Shown: piece after piece, positions 11,794 through 23,710 of the stretch
Layout of the letters: the number at the start of each line of letters is the position of its first letter
Numbering within the stretch: position 1 is the first letter of the stretch
Source of the DNA: Taxillus chinensis
Lineage: Eukaryota; Streptophyta; Magnoliopsida; Santalales; Loranthaceae
Direction of reading: 5' to 3'
NCBI GenBank assembly: GCA_023512835.1
Contig: CM042092.1
Span: 40,504,258 to 40,568,257 of the forward strand
DNA length: 64,000 bases
Notes under the pieces: generated by a model
Told to the model about the DNA's origin: nothing
Databases searched by the model: none
What the model saw: the letters and a program-made list of their open reading frames with translations, nothing else
Made by a program: the position numbers and the translations under genes

Positions 11794-13309
11794 TGTCATG
11801 CCCAAAATTTCTAACCCGAGGAAACTGGTACGTAACTCCCCTTTACCCACCCGGTGGGCAAGGGGTTAGGATAAAATAACTCTACACAGGGCTTAAACTC
11901 CCACTTTAGATATCCAGAAAGACCAAACCATGTATCTTTATTCAAATTAAAACATAATAATCAATTACGGACCAGACAATAGGTGTTTACAAACCAAACA
12001 TGTCTTTATTACAATTAAATTTCCCTTTACAATATCTCCCCACTGGGTTACAAAGGTCCCAAAAAAATAACCACAAAATAATATTAATCAAAGCAATAAA
12101 GCAGAACTGTCTTCCACCTTGGTGTTCCCACCTAACGCCTGTAGGTTCCTGAAAAGTAGACAAAACACAACAGGAGGGGTGAGTAACCACAGCTCAGTAG
12201 GGATCATGTCTCCCCAACCCATCCCATGCTCCTAACATCTACATGTTGACGTGCACGAGTGCAGTGTCATGGCAATACTATACAGACAGGTCATAATCAA
12301 CATTTATACACAAACAAGCCACATCAACAGGTATAACCATTGCCACAGCCACACAAGCTCCATAACCAGCCACGAGCTTCCACAGCCACTGGGCTCCATA
12401 ACCAGCCACGGGCTTCCACAGCCATCAGGCTCCATAACCAGCCTCGAAGGCTCCAGCCATACAAGCTCCAATCTCAGCCACACATGCATACAATCAAACA
12501 CATAACATACATCACAGCCATATAGGCATATAATCAAACACATAGCATGCATCACAGCCACACAGGCATATAATCAATCACATAGCATGCATCACAGCCA
12601 CACAGGCATATAATCAAACACATAACATGCATCACAGTAGCAACGATCGAAACTCTCTCTCTCTCTCTCTGCGGCAGTGCAGGCTGGTGGAAAGAAACCC
12701 TAAACCTAAAACAAAGAGACCTCCACCTCCTTATATAGACACCTCACTTATCAAAACGACGTAGTTTTGATAAGTGAAACCCAATGTTAAAACGACGTAG
12801 TTTTAGTAAATGAAATCCCACCATCAAAACGATATAGTTTTGATAAATAAAATCCCACCATCAAAACAAAGTAGTTTTGATAAAGGAAACATGCCATAAC
12901 CATCCCGCATCCACAGAGGACAAAATACCCACAATTCGAACATGGTCCTTAAGGAAAAGATGATCAGCATAACAAAACGAAGAAGGCGATGCAAAAACAT
13001 GGTTGCACGTGACAAAGGCCATTGTCACGTGTAAGCTCCAAATGCCCTAAAATTTTGCCACAAGACTTAGAATAACTTATGGAAGGCTCCCATGCAAAAA
13101 CACCACTGCCCGTGACAAGCCATTGTCACGTGCATTGTCACGTGCACCCCCTAAAGGTTCCCTCTTGGGCTTATCTCTAAGCTCAAGCTAGCCCATCATC
13201 ATACAAAGTGTTCAAGCCAATGTGTGTGGGAATAAAACTCCCTAAAACCCAAGAATTGCCACCCGAAAAGGCAAAACCGTGACTACATCCCAAAACGCAG
13301 GTCATTACA
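11794..13309 (-). repeat. 3' LTR of Tekay A
   Basis: On the plus strand it begins TGTCATGCCC and ends GGTCATTACA, i.e. TGTAATGACC...GGGCATGACA in element sense. It contains a CT microsatellite (12649-12671), four or so minisatellite units (about 12346-12470), several ATCAAAAC...GTTTTGAT dyads (12750-12880) and a GCACGTGACA dyad (13005-13032). A segment holding the predicted intron 5' splice site of other family members is absent from both LTRs of A. Confidence 0.9.
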
Positions 13310-13344
13310 TCCTCTCCCCCTTAAGACTTTTCGTCCTCGAAAAG
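13310..13344 (-). other. polypurine tract and adjacent hairpin, Tekay A
   Basis: On the minus strand AAGGGGGAGAGGA directly precedes the LTR. Next to it CTTTTCG and CGAAAAG form a perfect 7-bp stem with a 4-base loop (13327-13344). The 13345-13658 stretch beyond is untranslated and AT-rich, with no gene. Confidence 0.85.
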
Positions 13345-13658
13345 AAACAACATGCAAGGAATAACCAACACATGCTACCCCTTTGCGGAACGGCAAGCCA
13401 TAACACCCCAAATGGTTCATATACCGCACACAAGATATAACAGGACATACGTCCGCAAACACAACAAAGCACCACCACAATTCATAACCACATGCATCAC
13501 AATGCATATAACACATACCCGCATGGCACAAATACACATCTCAAAACATATCTCAAATATAAATACATGTCTAAAGGACAATACAAATACACTAGATTAT
13601 AAACAACTAATACGGGAAAGCATATCACTATCCCTTGGCCAACGGCCCCCTCCCACCA

Positions 13659-16600
13659 TTAAGATTGTTTATCCTCGAACAACTATGGTGTTGCTCTCTG
13701 TATCATGGACTCACGTTCCCATGTCTCCTCCTCAATGCCATGGTGTTGCCACAACACACGAACCAAAGGAATAACACGACCACGCAAAAGCTTCTCCCGC
13801 CGATCTAGGATACGGATAGGGGCCTCAACAATGGACATGTCATCCTCAATATCCAAAGTCCCCCAATCGATCACATGAGTGGGGTCAGGATGATACTTCC
13901 TCAACTTGAACACATGGAACACATTGTGTACCCGACTCAATCGCGGTGGCAACGCTAACCGATAGGCCACCGGCTCCACACGATCCATAACCTCAAAAGG
14001 CTTAATAAACTACGGAGATAGCTTGGAACCTCTCCCAAATTGCCGATGTCCACGATGTGGAGAAACACAGAGAAACACATGATCTCCCACGAGAAAACTC
14101 CAAAGGTCGCGCCGCTGATCTACATAAGATTTCTGCCGACTTTGCGTGGACAACAAGCATCGACAAATCAGCACGGCCTGCCATACAACCGTGGTGTCTT
14201 GAACCAACCGTGGTCCCAAGAGAGCGCCTCTCGAACCTCGGTCCAACACAAAGGTGATCGGCACGGCCTGCCATACAACGCCTCAAAAGGAGCCATCCCA
14301 ATGGATGCCTGATAACTATTATTGTAGGCAAACTCCACCAAAGGAAGGTGAGTTGCCCACGAACCCCCAAAATCTAACACATAGGCCCTCAACATGTCCT
14401 CCAATGCCTGATTCGTCCTCTCGGCCCGACCGTCGGTCTTAGGGTGAAAGGCTGTGCTCAAGTTAAGCTTTGTCCCCATAGCCTCCTGCAAGCTTGTCCA
14501 GAAACGAGAAGTAAACCTCGAATCTCGTCGGACACAATCGATGATGGCACTCCATGTAATCACACAATCTCATGCACATAAAACTGGCTCAACGTCCCGA
14601 TGGAATCTCGCTCTTGAACGGCAAGAAAATGGGCTAAGCCGATCCATAATGACCCATATCATGTCTTTCCTCCTAATGGTGGGTGGAAGTCCAGTCACAA
14701 AATCCATCGTTATGTAGTCCCACTTCCACTCCGCTACCTGGTAACTCGTCGTAACATACCTGCCGGCCGCCGGTGCTCGGCCTTCACCCTGCCGACATGT
14801 GAGGCACCTCGAAACAAGAGCGACTACATCACGTTTCATCCCAACAACAATAGGACCTGGGACTGTCCCACCATCACGAGTAATAGGTCGCAACTCGCAA
14901 CATCGCCAACTGCTCCATCGGCTTCCACTCTCTCACTGCCACCTCAGCCTTTCTTTTCTTGCTCAACGCGTTAGCCACAACATTCCCCTTGCCTGGGGTA
15001 TAGGCAAGAGTAAAGTCAAAGGTCTGCAAATACTCAATCCATCTCCTCTACCTCAGATTCAAGTTCTTCTGAGTAAAGATGTATTGAAGGCTCTTGTGGT
15101 CTGAGAACACCACAAACTTTTCCCCCAAGAGATAATGCTGTCAACTCTTCGAGGCAAAGATGACGAGTTGCCAACTCAAGATCGTGGGTAGGGTAATTCC
15201 GCTTATGAGGTTTCAACCGCCTCGACCCATAAGCTACTACACCGTGCTCCTCGCATAAGAACACACCCCAAACCAATCCAGGATGCATCACAATACACCT
15301 CATATGGGACATCCTCCCTAGGTAACCTTAACACCGGTGCAGTGGTCAAACATGTTTTGAGAACCTCAAATGCCTGCTGACGCTTATCAGTCCACTCAAA
15401 CTTCACTCCCTTCTTGGTCAACGCCATCATAGGAGCCACCAAACGGGAGAACCCCTCTACAAAATGACGATAATACCCCGCCAAGCCAAGAAAACTACAA
15501 ATCTCGAAAACATTGGTTGGCCTCTACCACGATGATACTGACCTCAATCTTTCTTTGGGTGCACTCTAACCCCCTCAGCTGACACGACATGGCCAAAAAA
15601 ATGAACCTCTAGCATCCAAAACTCACATTTTCTAAACTCAGCAAACAATTGCTAGTCCCTCAAGGTTTGCAACACTGTTGCCAAATGCTCCACATGCTCT
15701 CCATCTTGGAATACACCAAAATATCATCTATAAACACCACCACAAAAGAATCTAAGTATTGAGCAAAGACCTAGTTCATCAAATATATGAACACTGAAGG
15801 TGCATCAGTGAGCCCGAAAGGCATCACCACCCACTCGTAGTGCCCATACATGCACCAAAAAGCAGTCTTAGGGATGTCCTCCTCCCTAACCCTTAACTGG
15901 TGGTACCCCAACCGCAGATCTATCTTGGAAAACCACTAGGCCCCACTCAACTGGTCAAACAAGTCATCTATCCGAGGCAATGGATACTTGTTCTTCACGC
16001 TACCAAGTTCACTTTCCGTAGTCAATGCAAAGATGAAGCGTACCATCTGCCTTCTTTGCAAAGAGCACTGGAGCACCCCAAGGTGAGGTACTCGGCCTGA
16101 TATAGCCCTGGTTCATCAACTCCTCTATCTGCCTCTCAAGCTCCCCCGAACTCACTGGTCCCATACGATAAGCTACTTGGGAGATTAGACCCGTCCCCGG
16201 TATTAACTCAATGGTGAACTCTACACTCCTCTTAGGTGGTAAACTCCTCAACTATTCAGGAAATACATCCCGAAATTGGTCAACAACCGCTGGCCACACC
16301 CTTTTTCCCATCTTTCCCTCCTCAGCAAAAGTTAGGGCTGCCAACCTGTGGGTAATGGCACCCCACTGGTCCAACATTGGTCCAACCCAACTCACCTCAC
16401 AATCCCACTCCCCTTGTAGGGTGGGTGCAAGAAACCCCCGCAGGTGACACGAATGATACAGGGCGCCGATAACAATCTATCTTGGCCTGGAAAGCTATAA
16501 GCCAATCCATACCCAAGATCAGGTCAAACGTCCTCAATGGTATCACATAAAAATTGTAGCTAAGCTCCACATTTCCTATGGTTAACACATAGTCATGACA

Positions 16601-17000
16601 AACACGTCGCACCTTAATCATAACTCCCACAAGAGACTCAACAACTAGGGGTCTCGCCGCCTCAACACATACTAATGCCAAGCCATCAATTACAAGCTCA
16701 ACCAACAAAAGAACATGATGCACCCATATCGAAAAGAAGATAAGCAAGTGGTAGCTCGGCCTCCTCCTGGGGTGTCGCATTCAATGCAAACACCCTCCCT
16801 TGACCCGTGTCACTGGTCGGCTCACCTACTGGACGGTTCCCGCCATGGATGCCTCCAGCTTTAGTCTGCTGCCGCTCCAGCCTCCCCTGAGGTCGAGTCT
16901 GACTCTGATCCTGCCTGACTAGCTTGCCACTGAAGAGCTGGTCTCTCTGTCGGTGAACGAAAACTGGCATCACTCCTCATGCTGGATGTCATGCCTCCTG
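13659..17000 (-). pseudogene. pol: Tekay A pol remnant (PR, RT, RNase H, integrase, chromodomain tail)
   Basis: Reading on the minus strand from high to low coordinates: protease (about 16975-16400) with GQGRVFALNATPQEE and a DMGAS active-site motif in place of DTGAS. RT (about 16260-15500) starts [20 protein letters not shown]. RNase H spans about 15480-15030 (YEVYCDASWIGLGCVLM, ELATRHLCLEEL). Integrase spans about 14890-14000, with CLTC of the HHCC zinc site and [18 protein letters not shown]. The C-terminal region spans 13988-13659 ([32 protein letters not shown]). The frame ends at the stop at 13659. More than ten stops or frameshifts are visible, and the Thr to Met change in the protease motif also argues for inactivity. 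Confidence 0.9.
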
Positions 17001-17039
17001 CTCCCTTATTGTTGCTCCTACAAACTCGTCTCAAATGAC

Positions 17040-18124
17040 CCTCTCGTCCACAGCTCTTGCATCACCAGTCCTTCTTGGGGCACTCCCTCCTGAAGTGGCC
17101 TTGCTCCCCACAGCAATGACAACCGCTGGGAAGACCCCCTGCTGAACCGCCATGCCTACTGCCGCCAAAGGCGAACCTCCCTGGGTTCACTGAGGGTTGA
17201 CTCCTGTTGCGGAAGGGACTGCTACCTCCCTCCTCGGTCTTGGGCCTCTTGGACCCTGAATCACGGTCAGACCCTCCCTCTAACTGTCGACCCTGATGGG
17301 CCTGCCTCCCATCATCAAGCTCCCTCTTAGCTATAGGGGCTGTCTCAACAACCTCAGCATAGGTCCTCAAACGCAGAATCGCCACCCTCTGCCTAAGGGC
17401 TGGCCTGAGACCCAAGGTGAACTTGTGGGCCTTCAGGTCCTCCTTTGCCATAGTCTTGGGAGCAAATCTACTCAAGCTCCGGAACTCCCTCTCATAGTCG
17501 GGCATTGTCCTCGATCCTTGCTTCAGGCTGCCGAATTCTTCCCTCTTTTGCCACCTCAACGATTCGGGGAAGAACTCATCACGGAAGAGCTATAAGAACT
17601 CCTCCTAAAGCATAAACTGCACGGCACGGCTTCCCGTAACACTCTGCCACTACTCCAAAGCATTTCCCTCTAGCTGCCGAATGGCCAGCCTCACCTTATC
17701 CTCCTCCCAGGGTAGGAGAAATGAAAACACATGCTCGATTTACCTCAACCAATGCTTAGCTATCATTGGATCCACTTCTCCCTTGAACCTCGGAGGTTGT
17801 TCCTTTCAGAACCTCGTCACCACGTCATTCTTTCGTACGAATCGGTACGCCACCTAGCAAACTCTCACGCTTACGGGGTAACTCTCCCACTAGTGGTGGT
17901 GGTGGCGGTGGCACTCGCCGTGCTTCTATCTCACGGTGCACCTCGTCCCGAACCTCTTGCCAGATACCCTCCCTCAGCTCCTGGACTTCTTGCCGAATGC
18001 CCTCTCGCAGCTGCTCCAGCAACAACTCATTTCCTCCAACGGGCTGTCCCCCACTTGGATCGTCATGGGCAGATGACTCATCAGCCACTGCCCTAGATGT
18101 ACGTGTCACTCTCCTCGGCGGCAT
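17040..18124 (-). pseudogene. gag: Tekay A gag remnant
   Basis: The start is MPPRRVTRTSRAVADESS at 18124, chosen because the same MPxRR start occurs in B, C and D. A charged heptad-like stretch with ELREGIWQEVRDEVHRE (about 18010-17900) suggests a coiled coil. The Retrotrans_gag-type core follows, interrupted by stops at about 17600-17830, with WQKREEFGSLKQGSRTMP and EREFRSLSRF. The CCHC zinc knuckle CHCCGEQGHFRREC is at 17080-17121. Gag forms the particle and binds RNA. Broken but well preserved. Confidence 0.9.
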
Positions 18125-18567
18125 TCTTACTAAGAAACACAATCGTCAAAACGTGTTTCAAAATCTATCGCGTGTCACTACCTCTACCCCATTTATCAAT
18201 TCAATTATCACATAGCTTTACACACTTTGCACACATTTTAGTTCTCATTAAGTCACATTGCACAAGCAGCAATTCCACCGGAACACAGGTCAAGTTATCA
18301 CAAGATCAGAGTAGCATAGATTAAATCATGTTCCTTGTATTTTCCTATCACATGTTTTATCTCAGTTATCCACACAATCACATGTAGACAACAAATGTAA
18401 CTAGTGCCCTAATGCCAATGCATGCAAATCCTACCACAGGATTGGACTACCCCAAGTACACCTTAGAGGCTCAAAGAGGACCATGTTGATCAGGCATGTT
18501 CCTCCAAGCTCCTCCAAAGGACTTAAGATAACCAGATCCGCTCACTACCCTAGGCCAACTAGACCAT

Positions 18568-18578
18568 GCTCGATACCA
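18568..18578 (-). other. primer binding site, Tekay A
   Basis: On the minus strand TGGTATCGAGC lies three bases downstream of the LTR end (TGACA). It matches the initiator tRNA-Met PBS TGGTATCAGAGC with one missing base. Leader sequence 18125-18567 between gag and PBS is non-coding. Confidence 0.85.
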
Positions 18579-18581
18579 TAT

Positions 18582-19710
18582 TGTCACGCCCGAATTTCCA
18601 ACCGAGGAAACGTACGTGCCTCCCCCTTTACCCACCCGGTGGGCAAGGGGTTAGGATAAAATAACTCTACACAGGGCTCCAACTCCCACTTTAGATATTC
18701 GGAAAGACCAAACCATGTATCTTTATTCAAATTAAAACATAATAATCAATTACGAGACCAGGAAAATAGGTATTTACAAACCAAACATGTCTTTATTACA
18801 ATTAAATTTCCCTTTACAATATCTCCCCCTTGGGTGACAAAGGTCCCACAAAATAATATTAATCCAAGCAATAAAGTAGAAGCTGTCTTCCACCATAGTG
18901 TTCCCACCTAACACTTGTAGGTTCTTGAAAAGTAGACAAAACATAATAGGAGGGGTGAGCAACCACAACTCAGTAGGGATTATGTCTCCCCAACCCATCC
19001 CATGCTCCTAACATCTACATGGTAACGTGCACGAGTGCGGTGTCATGGCAACATCGTACAAACAGGCCATAATTAACATTTATACACAAACAAGCCACAT
19101 CAACTAGTACAATCATTGCCACAGCCACAGCCACACAGGCTCCATAACTAGCCACGGGCTTCCACAACCACCGGGCTCCATAACCAGCCACGGGCTTCCA
19201 CAGCCATCGGGCTCCATAACCAGGCACGGGCTTCCACGGCCACTGAGCTCCATAACCAGCCACGGGCTTCCATAGCCACCGGGCTTCATAATCGACCTTG
19301 AAGGCTCCAGCCACACAAGCTCCAATCTCAGCCACACAGGCTCCAATCTTAGCCACACAGGCATACAATCAAACACATAACATACATCACAGCCACACAG
19401 GCATATAATCAAACACATAGCATGCATCATAGCCACACAGGCATATAATCAAACACATATCATGCATCACAGCCGCACAGGCATATAATCAAACACATAA
19501 CATGCATCACAGTAGCAACGATCAGAAACTCTCTCTCTCTCTCTCTCGACGCGTAGCAGGTGGTGGAAAGAAACCCTAAACCTAAAACAAAGAGACCTCC
19601 ACCTCCTAATATAGACACCTCACTTATCAAAACGATGTAGCTTTGATAAGTGAAACCCAATAATAAAATAACGTAGTTTTAATAAATGAAATCGCACCAT
19701 CAAAACAAAG
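18582..19710 (-). repeat. 5' LTR of Tekay A, truncated
   Basis: Nearly collinear with 11794-13309, including the minisatellite (about 19125-19330) and CT tract (19528-19548). Similarity stops after CATCAAAACAAAGT at 19710. About the first 390 bp of the LTR in element sense are missing. Confidence 0.88.
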
Positions 19711-19850
19711 TGTACTTTTATTCACAAGGTGTAAACTTCTTGCTCAAATAGTAAATGATTTGCTCTTTCTTCCCCGAGGCATGGTGCTATCCCAGGCACA
19801 TAACCCATCAAGGTGTCTCGGATTGTTAATGTAAAGACTTGTATTTGGGT
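19711..19850 (-). pseudogene. RNase H scrap of a Tat/Ogre-type gypsy element
   Basis: The minus strand reads LTIRDTLMGY, then after a one-base shift GKKEQIIYYLSKKFTPCE, stop, KY. The YYLSKKFT block after a G-K-K/R-E segment is characteristic of RNase H in the plant Tat/Ogre/Athila side of Ty3/gypsy, and differs from the Tekay RNase H here. Only about 45 residues survive, with no LTR or other domain attached. Confidence 0.6.
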
Positions 19851-20223
19851 AGTCTTGAGAGATAACCATTCTATGGGAATGCCATTATCTAGACGGTAGT
19901 GTAGCCGTTGATGTGAGTATTTTGATAGTACTTGGGCCCGATTCCAAGTCGGGGCCCCTAGTGGCCCGATTGTTGACTTTCTCGGGGTTTATTGGTTGAC
20001 TTTGCATTTGAGCAGTCATTTGAGTGTGATAATATGTAAATAGTGTTGCGCTTGTTATTTCGAGCATTTTGACAGTAATTTGACTCAATTTGGAGTTTGT
20101 GACCTTGGAGGTCAATTATTGCTTTGGGAGGTCAATAATTGACGAGGTCAATTATTGCTCAATAATTGGCATAAATATAAATAGAATGAAAAGAAAGAGC
20201 TTTCACTTTACATATCATGTTGG

Positions 20224-20262
<39 letters not shown>

Positions 20263-22210
20263 AGTTTGAAAGCTTGAAGCCTTGGCGATTTGGGTTCGTG
20301 AAGCTCAAAGAATCACTCCAGATAGGTGTCCTTGACCTTTTTACCTCTTTCTTGTCTTGGATATGCATGAATTTGTCATGATCTATGAAATTGAGCATGA
20401 ACCCTAGGGGTTTTGAGGGAAATCAAATTTTGGGTTAGATCTAATGGTTTAGCATAAGATTTGTGGTTAAGAACTAATTTATATCAATTTGGATGTGTTT
20501 CTGTGATCTGGGGTTATTTAACTTTGTATTTTATGAGGGTTGAGAAGTCAACCATGAAAATTTGGATTTAGATCTCGATGGATATAATCTAAAATTATAT
20601 GTGTGTATTTTCGCTCTTACCAGGTGCAATTTGGAGGCATTTAGGATGCGTTTTGAGGTAGATGTTGTAGTCTATTGCGTAAAACGTGTGATTATGAGCA
20701 TCCGGGGGTCGCCGGGTTTATTCCAGAAGAAGAACAGGCAAAAACAATGATAAACAGTATCCTGGGCGAACTTCTGGGTCGAAAGGTCGAAGACTCGAAG
20801 ATTTGGGTCGAAGGGTCGAAGATCTGGAGTCTTAGGGTCGAAGGGTCGAAGATCCGGAGTTGTAGGGTTGAAGACCCATAGTTGAAGGTCGAAGGTCAAA
20901 GGTCGGAGCTTCGAATCTTCGAGGCCAAAATTCGCAGCCTTCGAGTCACAACTCCTGAGTCACGGTTCCGCAACTTCGAGTTGTAGTTCCCCCTTGACTT
21001 CGAGCGGTGCAACCGCACCGGATCGGACCATTTACGTTGTAACCTTTAAGCCTCTCCACATTTAAGCATTATACTCAAGTTACAATATAAATAGCGAAAT
21101 AACCCCCGTTTCGAAATCGAGAGAAAAATATTAGAAAATTAAATTCTCACTCCTTCAAAATGTGAAAATTGGGATTTAGTGCAAAATCTCGAAAAAATCG
21201 GTTTTTTGTAGAGGTGAATTTTTGGAAAGTGGGGTTAGACATCCTGAGAAAAATCCCCAAAAATCAGATTAACTTAGTTATGATATGGAGATCCAATGCC
21301 AGGACTTTTTATGGCAAGAAAACAACTGTTATGAGTATCTTCTTCCTTGGTCAAGGCATGAGGATCGATTTGTGAAGATTGACCTCAATTATAAAGGGAG
21401 CGTTGTGAACCTGAATGCCATACCTGGTGTTGGTATGTTAGTTTGAGGATTTGGAGCTTGGACTTCATGACTTGTTTGTGTTTTCATTGTGAGGTATAGG
21501 TGATCCTATGTGGTTGACGTGACAGCTAAGGCCCGGGTTGAGCTGTTGAGCTCGTGGAGCTAGGGCTAAGTGCCCTGAGCTAAGATCCTATTGAGGATTG
21601 TGTTGTGCCGTTGAGCTTATGGAGCTAGGGCTTAGTGCCCTGAGCTGGGATCCTATTGAGGATAGTGGACAAGTTATCCCGGGTGGGCAGGATGGGTCCT
21701 AATGTTTGTTTATAGGATGATGATGATTGTGCACACTACACAAGGCACAGTATACGAGTATATAGTATAGACTTGTATGTTTACATGATGTGGAGTATTA
21801 GGGTCACCTAACCGAGCTTGTCATTCACCCCTACTTGTTATTTACCCTTTTCAGGTGTGACCTGAAACTAGAAGAGGACTTTCTTCTAGGAGGACGTGCC
21901 CACTACTCGATGTATGATCAAGATCGTATTTTGTATTGTTTTGTGTGATATCTCGGACAAGGGTCCATGGACAGTTGTGTTACATACTGTTTGTCATATG
22001 ATTGATTGTTTGACATATTGTGTGCATGTTGATGTATAGGAAAGTACAGGATTACCCTTGATGTATGACTGTACAGGGTTGCATAATTGAGATAGCACCT
22101 GCGGTGTAGTCTCTATTGGTGCTAGTCATCAACCCCTTGAACTTTTGGGTACGAGCAAGAGGAAGTCATATTCCTGGTTCCGGGTACCCTGGAATTCGGG
22201 GGGCATGAAA
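19851..22210 (+). repeat. probable distant Tekay-like LTR (left boundary uncertain)
   Basis: It ends GGGGGGCATGAAA where family LTRs end GGGGCGTGACA, and is followed by a PBS-like site and a leader homologous to other Tekay leaders. TATAAATA at 20176 is followed by a (GA)n tract at 20228-20257, the same spacing as in the other LTRs. It also holds GGGTCGAAG-type short repeats (20775-20890), a CGGTGC/GCACCG inverted repeat (about 21004-21020) and a tandem pair of 54-bp units (21545-21598 and 21610-21663). No coding sequence seen. The left end cannot be fixed because no partner LTR is present. Confidence 0.55.
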
Positions 22211-22457
22211 AGTTGGCATCAGACCATGGTCTAGCGGACCTAGGTTAGTGAGGGGTGGTTAATTGATTCCCTGTGACTTGGAAAACTGTAGGGAGGGCGC
22301 CTGATTAATGCAGTCCTTACATGTATTCTAGGTTACGTTGGTGTTAGTTAGATCATCTTAGGAGCATATGTGGGAATGGATGCATCTTTAGTGGTATGAT
22401 TGTGTGCATATAGGGCACTAGATTGTCTTTGTGTGTGATGTGATTGCATTTGGTGCC
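22211..22457 (+). other. leader of the distant Tekay-like element with variant PBS
   Basis: TTGGCATCAGACC at about 22213 resembles TGGTATCAGAGC. It is followed by ATGGTCTAG, GGACCTAGG and TGATTAATGCAGTCC, parallel to ATGGTCTAG, GGCCTAGGG and TGATCAACACGGTCC of the main family. Cut off at 22458 by the LTR of Tekay E. Confidence 0.55.
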
Positions 22458-22769
22458 TGTCACGCCCCGGATTTCCAACCCGAGGAAATTGGTTCGTGAC
22501 TCCCCTTTACCCACCCGGTGGATAAGGGGTTTGGATTAATATTACCACAGGACATCACATAGCTTTATTAAATTCAAACCACAATAAATATCCAAAAGGC
22601 AAACCACATTATTTTATTAATTTAAAAAGCTTTTACATCATTTCCCCATTAGGGTTACAATAGTTTCATAAATTAAAATAAAACAAAGCAACAAAACAGA
22701 TAACTGTTTTCCACCATGGTGTCCCACCTAACGCCTATAGGTTCCCTGAAAGGAAAACAAATCACAATA
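22458..22769 (-). repeat. Tekay E 3' LTR, left part
   Basis: It begins TGTCACGCCCCGG and stops at 22769, where element H is inserted. The LTR resumes at 31506. The H insertion point lies about 23 bp inside the intron predicted for this LTR (3' splice site at 22746). Confidence 0.92.
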
Positions 22770-23335
22770 TGTAATGACCCGTGTGTTACCCGTGTGTAAG
22801 GAGTTAACCACAAACACCTTGGATGTTGGTACACAAGTTTAAGGTAAGAGATGAGCCCAAGAGGGGACTTTTGAGAGGTGCATGTGCCAAGCGATAGCGT
22901 ACATTTATGCCCTAGGAAGATGCTATGCGTTTACTAAGGCGGTTTTAAGGTTGTTTTGGCTGATCTTGGAGCTCACTTTTGACCTAGTAGATGGCCTCAA
23001 ACAATTGGCGTGCAAGAACAAAAGTTTCTTAGAATGAGGTCCTCTATCTACCACAGAAATTTCAGAGCATTTGGAGCTGAACGTGAATTCACCCATTTCA
23101 CGTGCAAGCATATTTTTGCTCCTCAGGCCTCTACAAGATGCAAGGAGACTTGTGGTGAAGTTTGAGTGCATTTGGAGCTGCACGCCAATTGGGGAATTGG
23201 CGTGCAAATTGGCGTGCAAGCATATTTTTGCATGGTTCCCTTGGTTTTGGCATTCTAAGGAACTTTCTCCAAAGGACCATGTTGAAATTCGAATATTTTG
23301 GTGTGTATGGATGCGGAAAGGTTGTAGCTTGTGTA

Positions 23336-23412
23336 ATCAAAACTACGTCGTTTTGATCCTGGGTTTACTTAATCAAAACTACGTCGTTTTGATGTGGATG
23401 GTGTCTATATAA
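23336..23412 (+). promoter_or_regulatory. LTR core promoter: twin palindromes plus TATA box
   Basis: Two identical 22-bp near-palindromes (23336-23357, 23372-23393) have arms ATCAAAAC and GTTTTGAT around TACGTC. They sit just upstream of TATATAA at 23406-23412. The same arrangement recurs in H 3' LTR (30074-30150), G (42373-42449 and 48621-48697) and, on the minus strand, in A, C, E and F. The ACGT core suggests bZIP-type binding; that is inference. Confidence 0.75.
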
Positions 23413-23680
23413 GGAGGGCTTGAGTTTGAGTTTAGGGTTTTGTGTTCCTTTCTTTGCAGCTGCTGCCTGAGAGAGAGAGAGAGCTAGAGAGAGAGAGGGA
23501 AGGGGAGTTCTTGGCTGTCTGCCGGAGCATCTTGCGTGGGGAGGACGGCGTTTGGCGCGGGAGCAAGGAAGATCCGCTTTAAGGTAGGGGTTGTTTCTTC
23601 CTAAACCCTCCTCTCGTCCTAGGGTCCTAGGGCGGTCTGGGCCGTATCTCGTTTATATATTTATATGTAAATTCATATAG

Positions 23681-23710
23681 GTGTGATCTCCTATATGAAT
23701 GTTGGCCTTC
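23681..23710 (+). other. covarying hairpin in the LTR
   Basis: ATTCATATAGG and CCTATATGAAT form a perfect 11-bp stem with loop TGTGATCT. It is found at equivalent positions in the other LTRs, with matched changes in both arms (ATCC.../...GGAT in B, F and G). Confidence 0.7.

Larger units (their letters stand above)
11794..19710 (-). mobile_element. Ty3/gypsy Tekay-like chromovirus A, 5' LTR truncated
   Basis: In minus orientation: partial 5' LTR (18582-19710), PBS (18568-18578), gag (17040-18124), pol (13659-17000), PPT (13310-13322) and 3' LTR (11794-13309). Domain order PR-RT-RH-IN and the polyprotein tail identify a plant chromovirus of the Tekay/Del group. The left flank is the copia env-like frame. 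The right end is lost inside the LTR, so no target duplication is visible. Confidence 0.9.
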
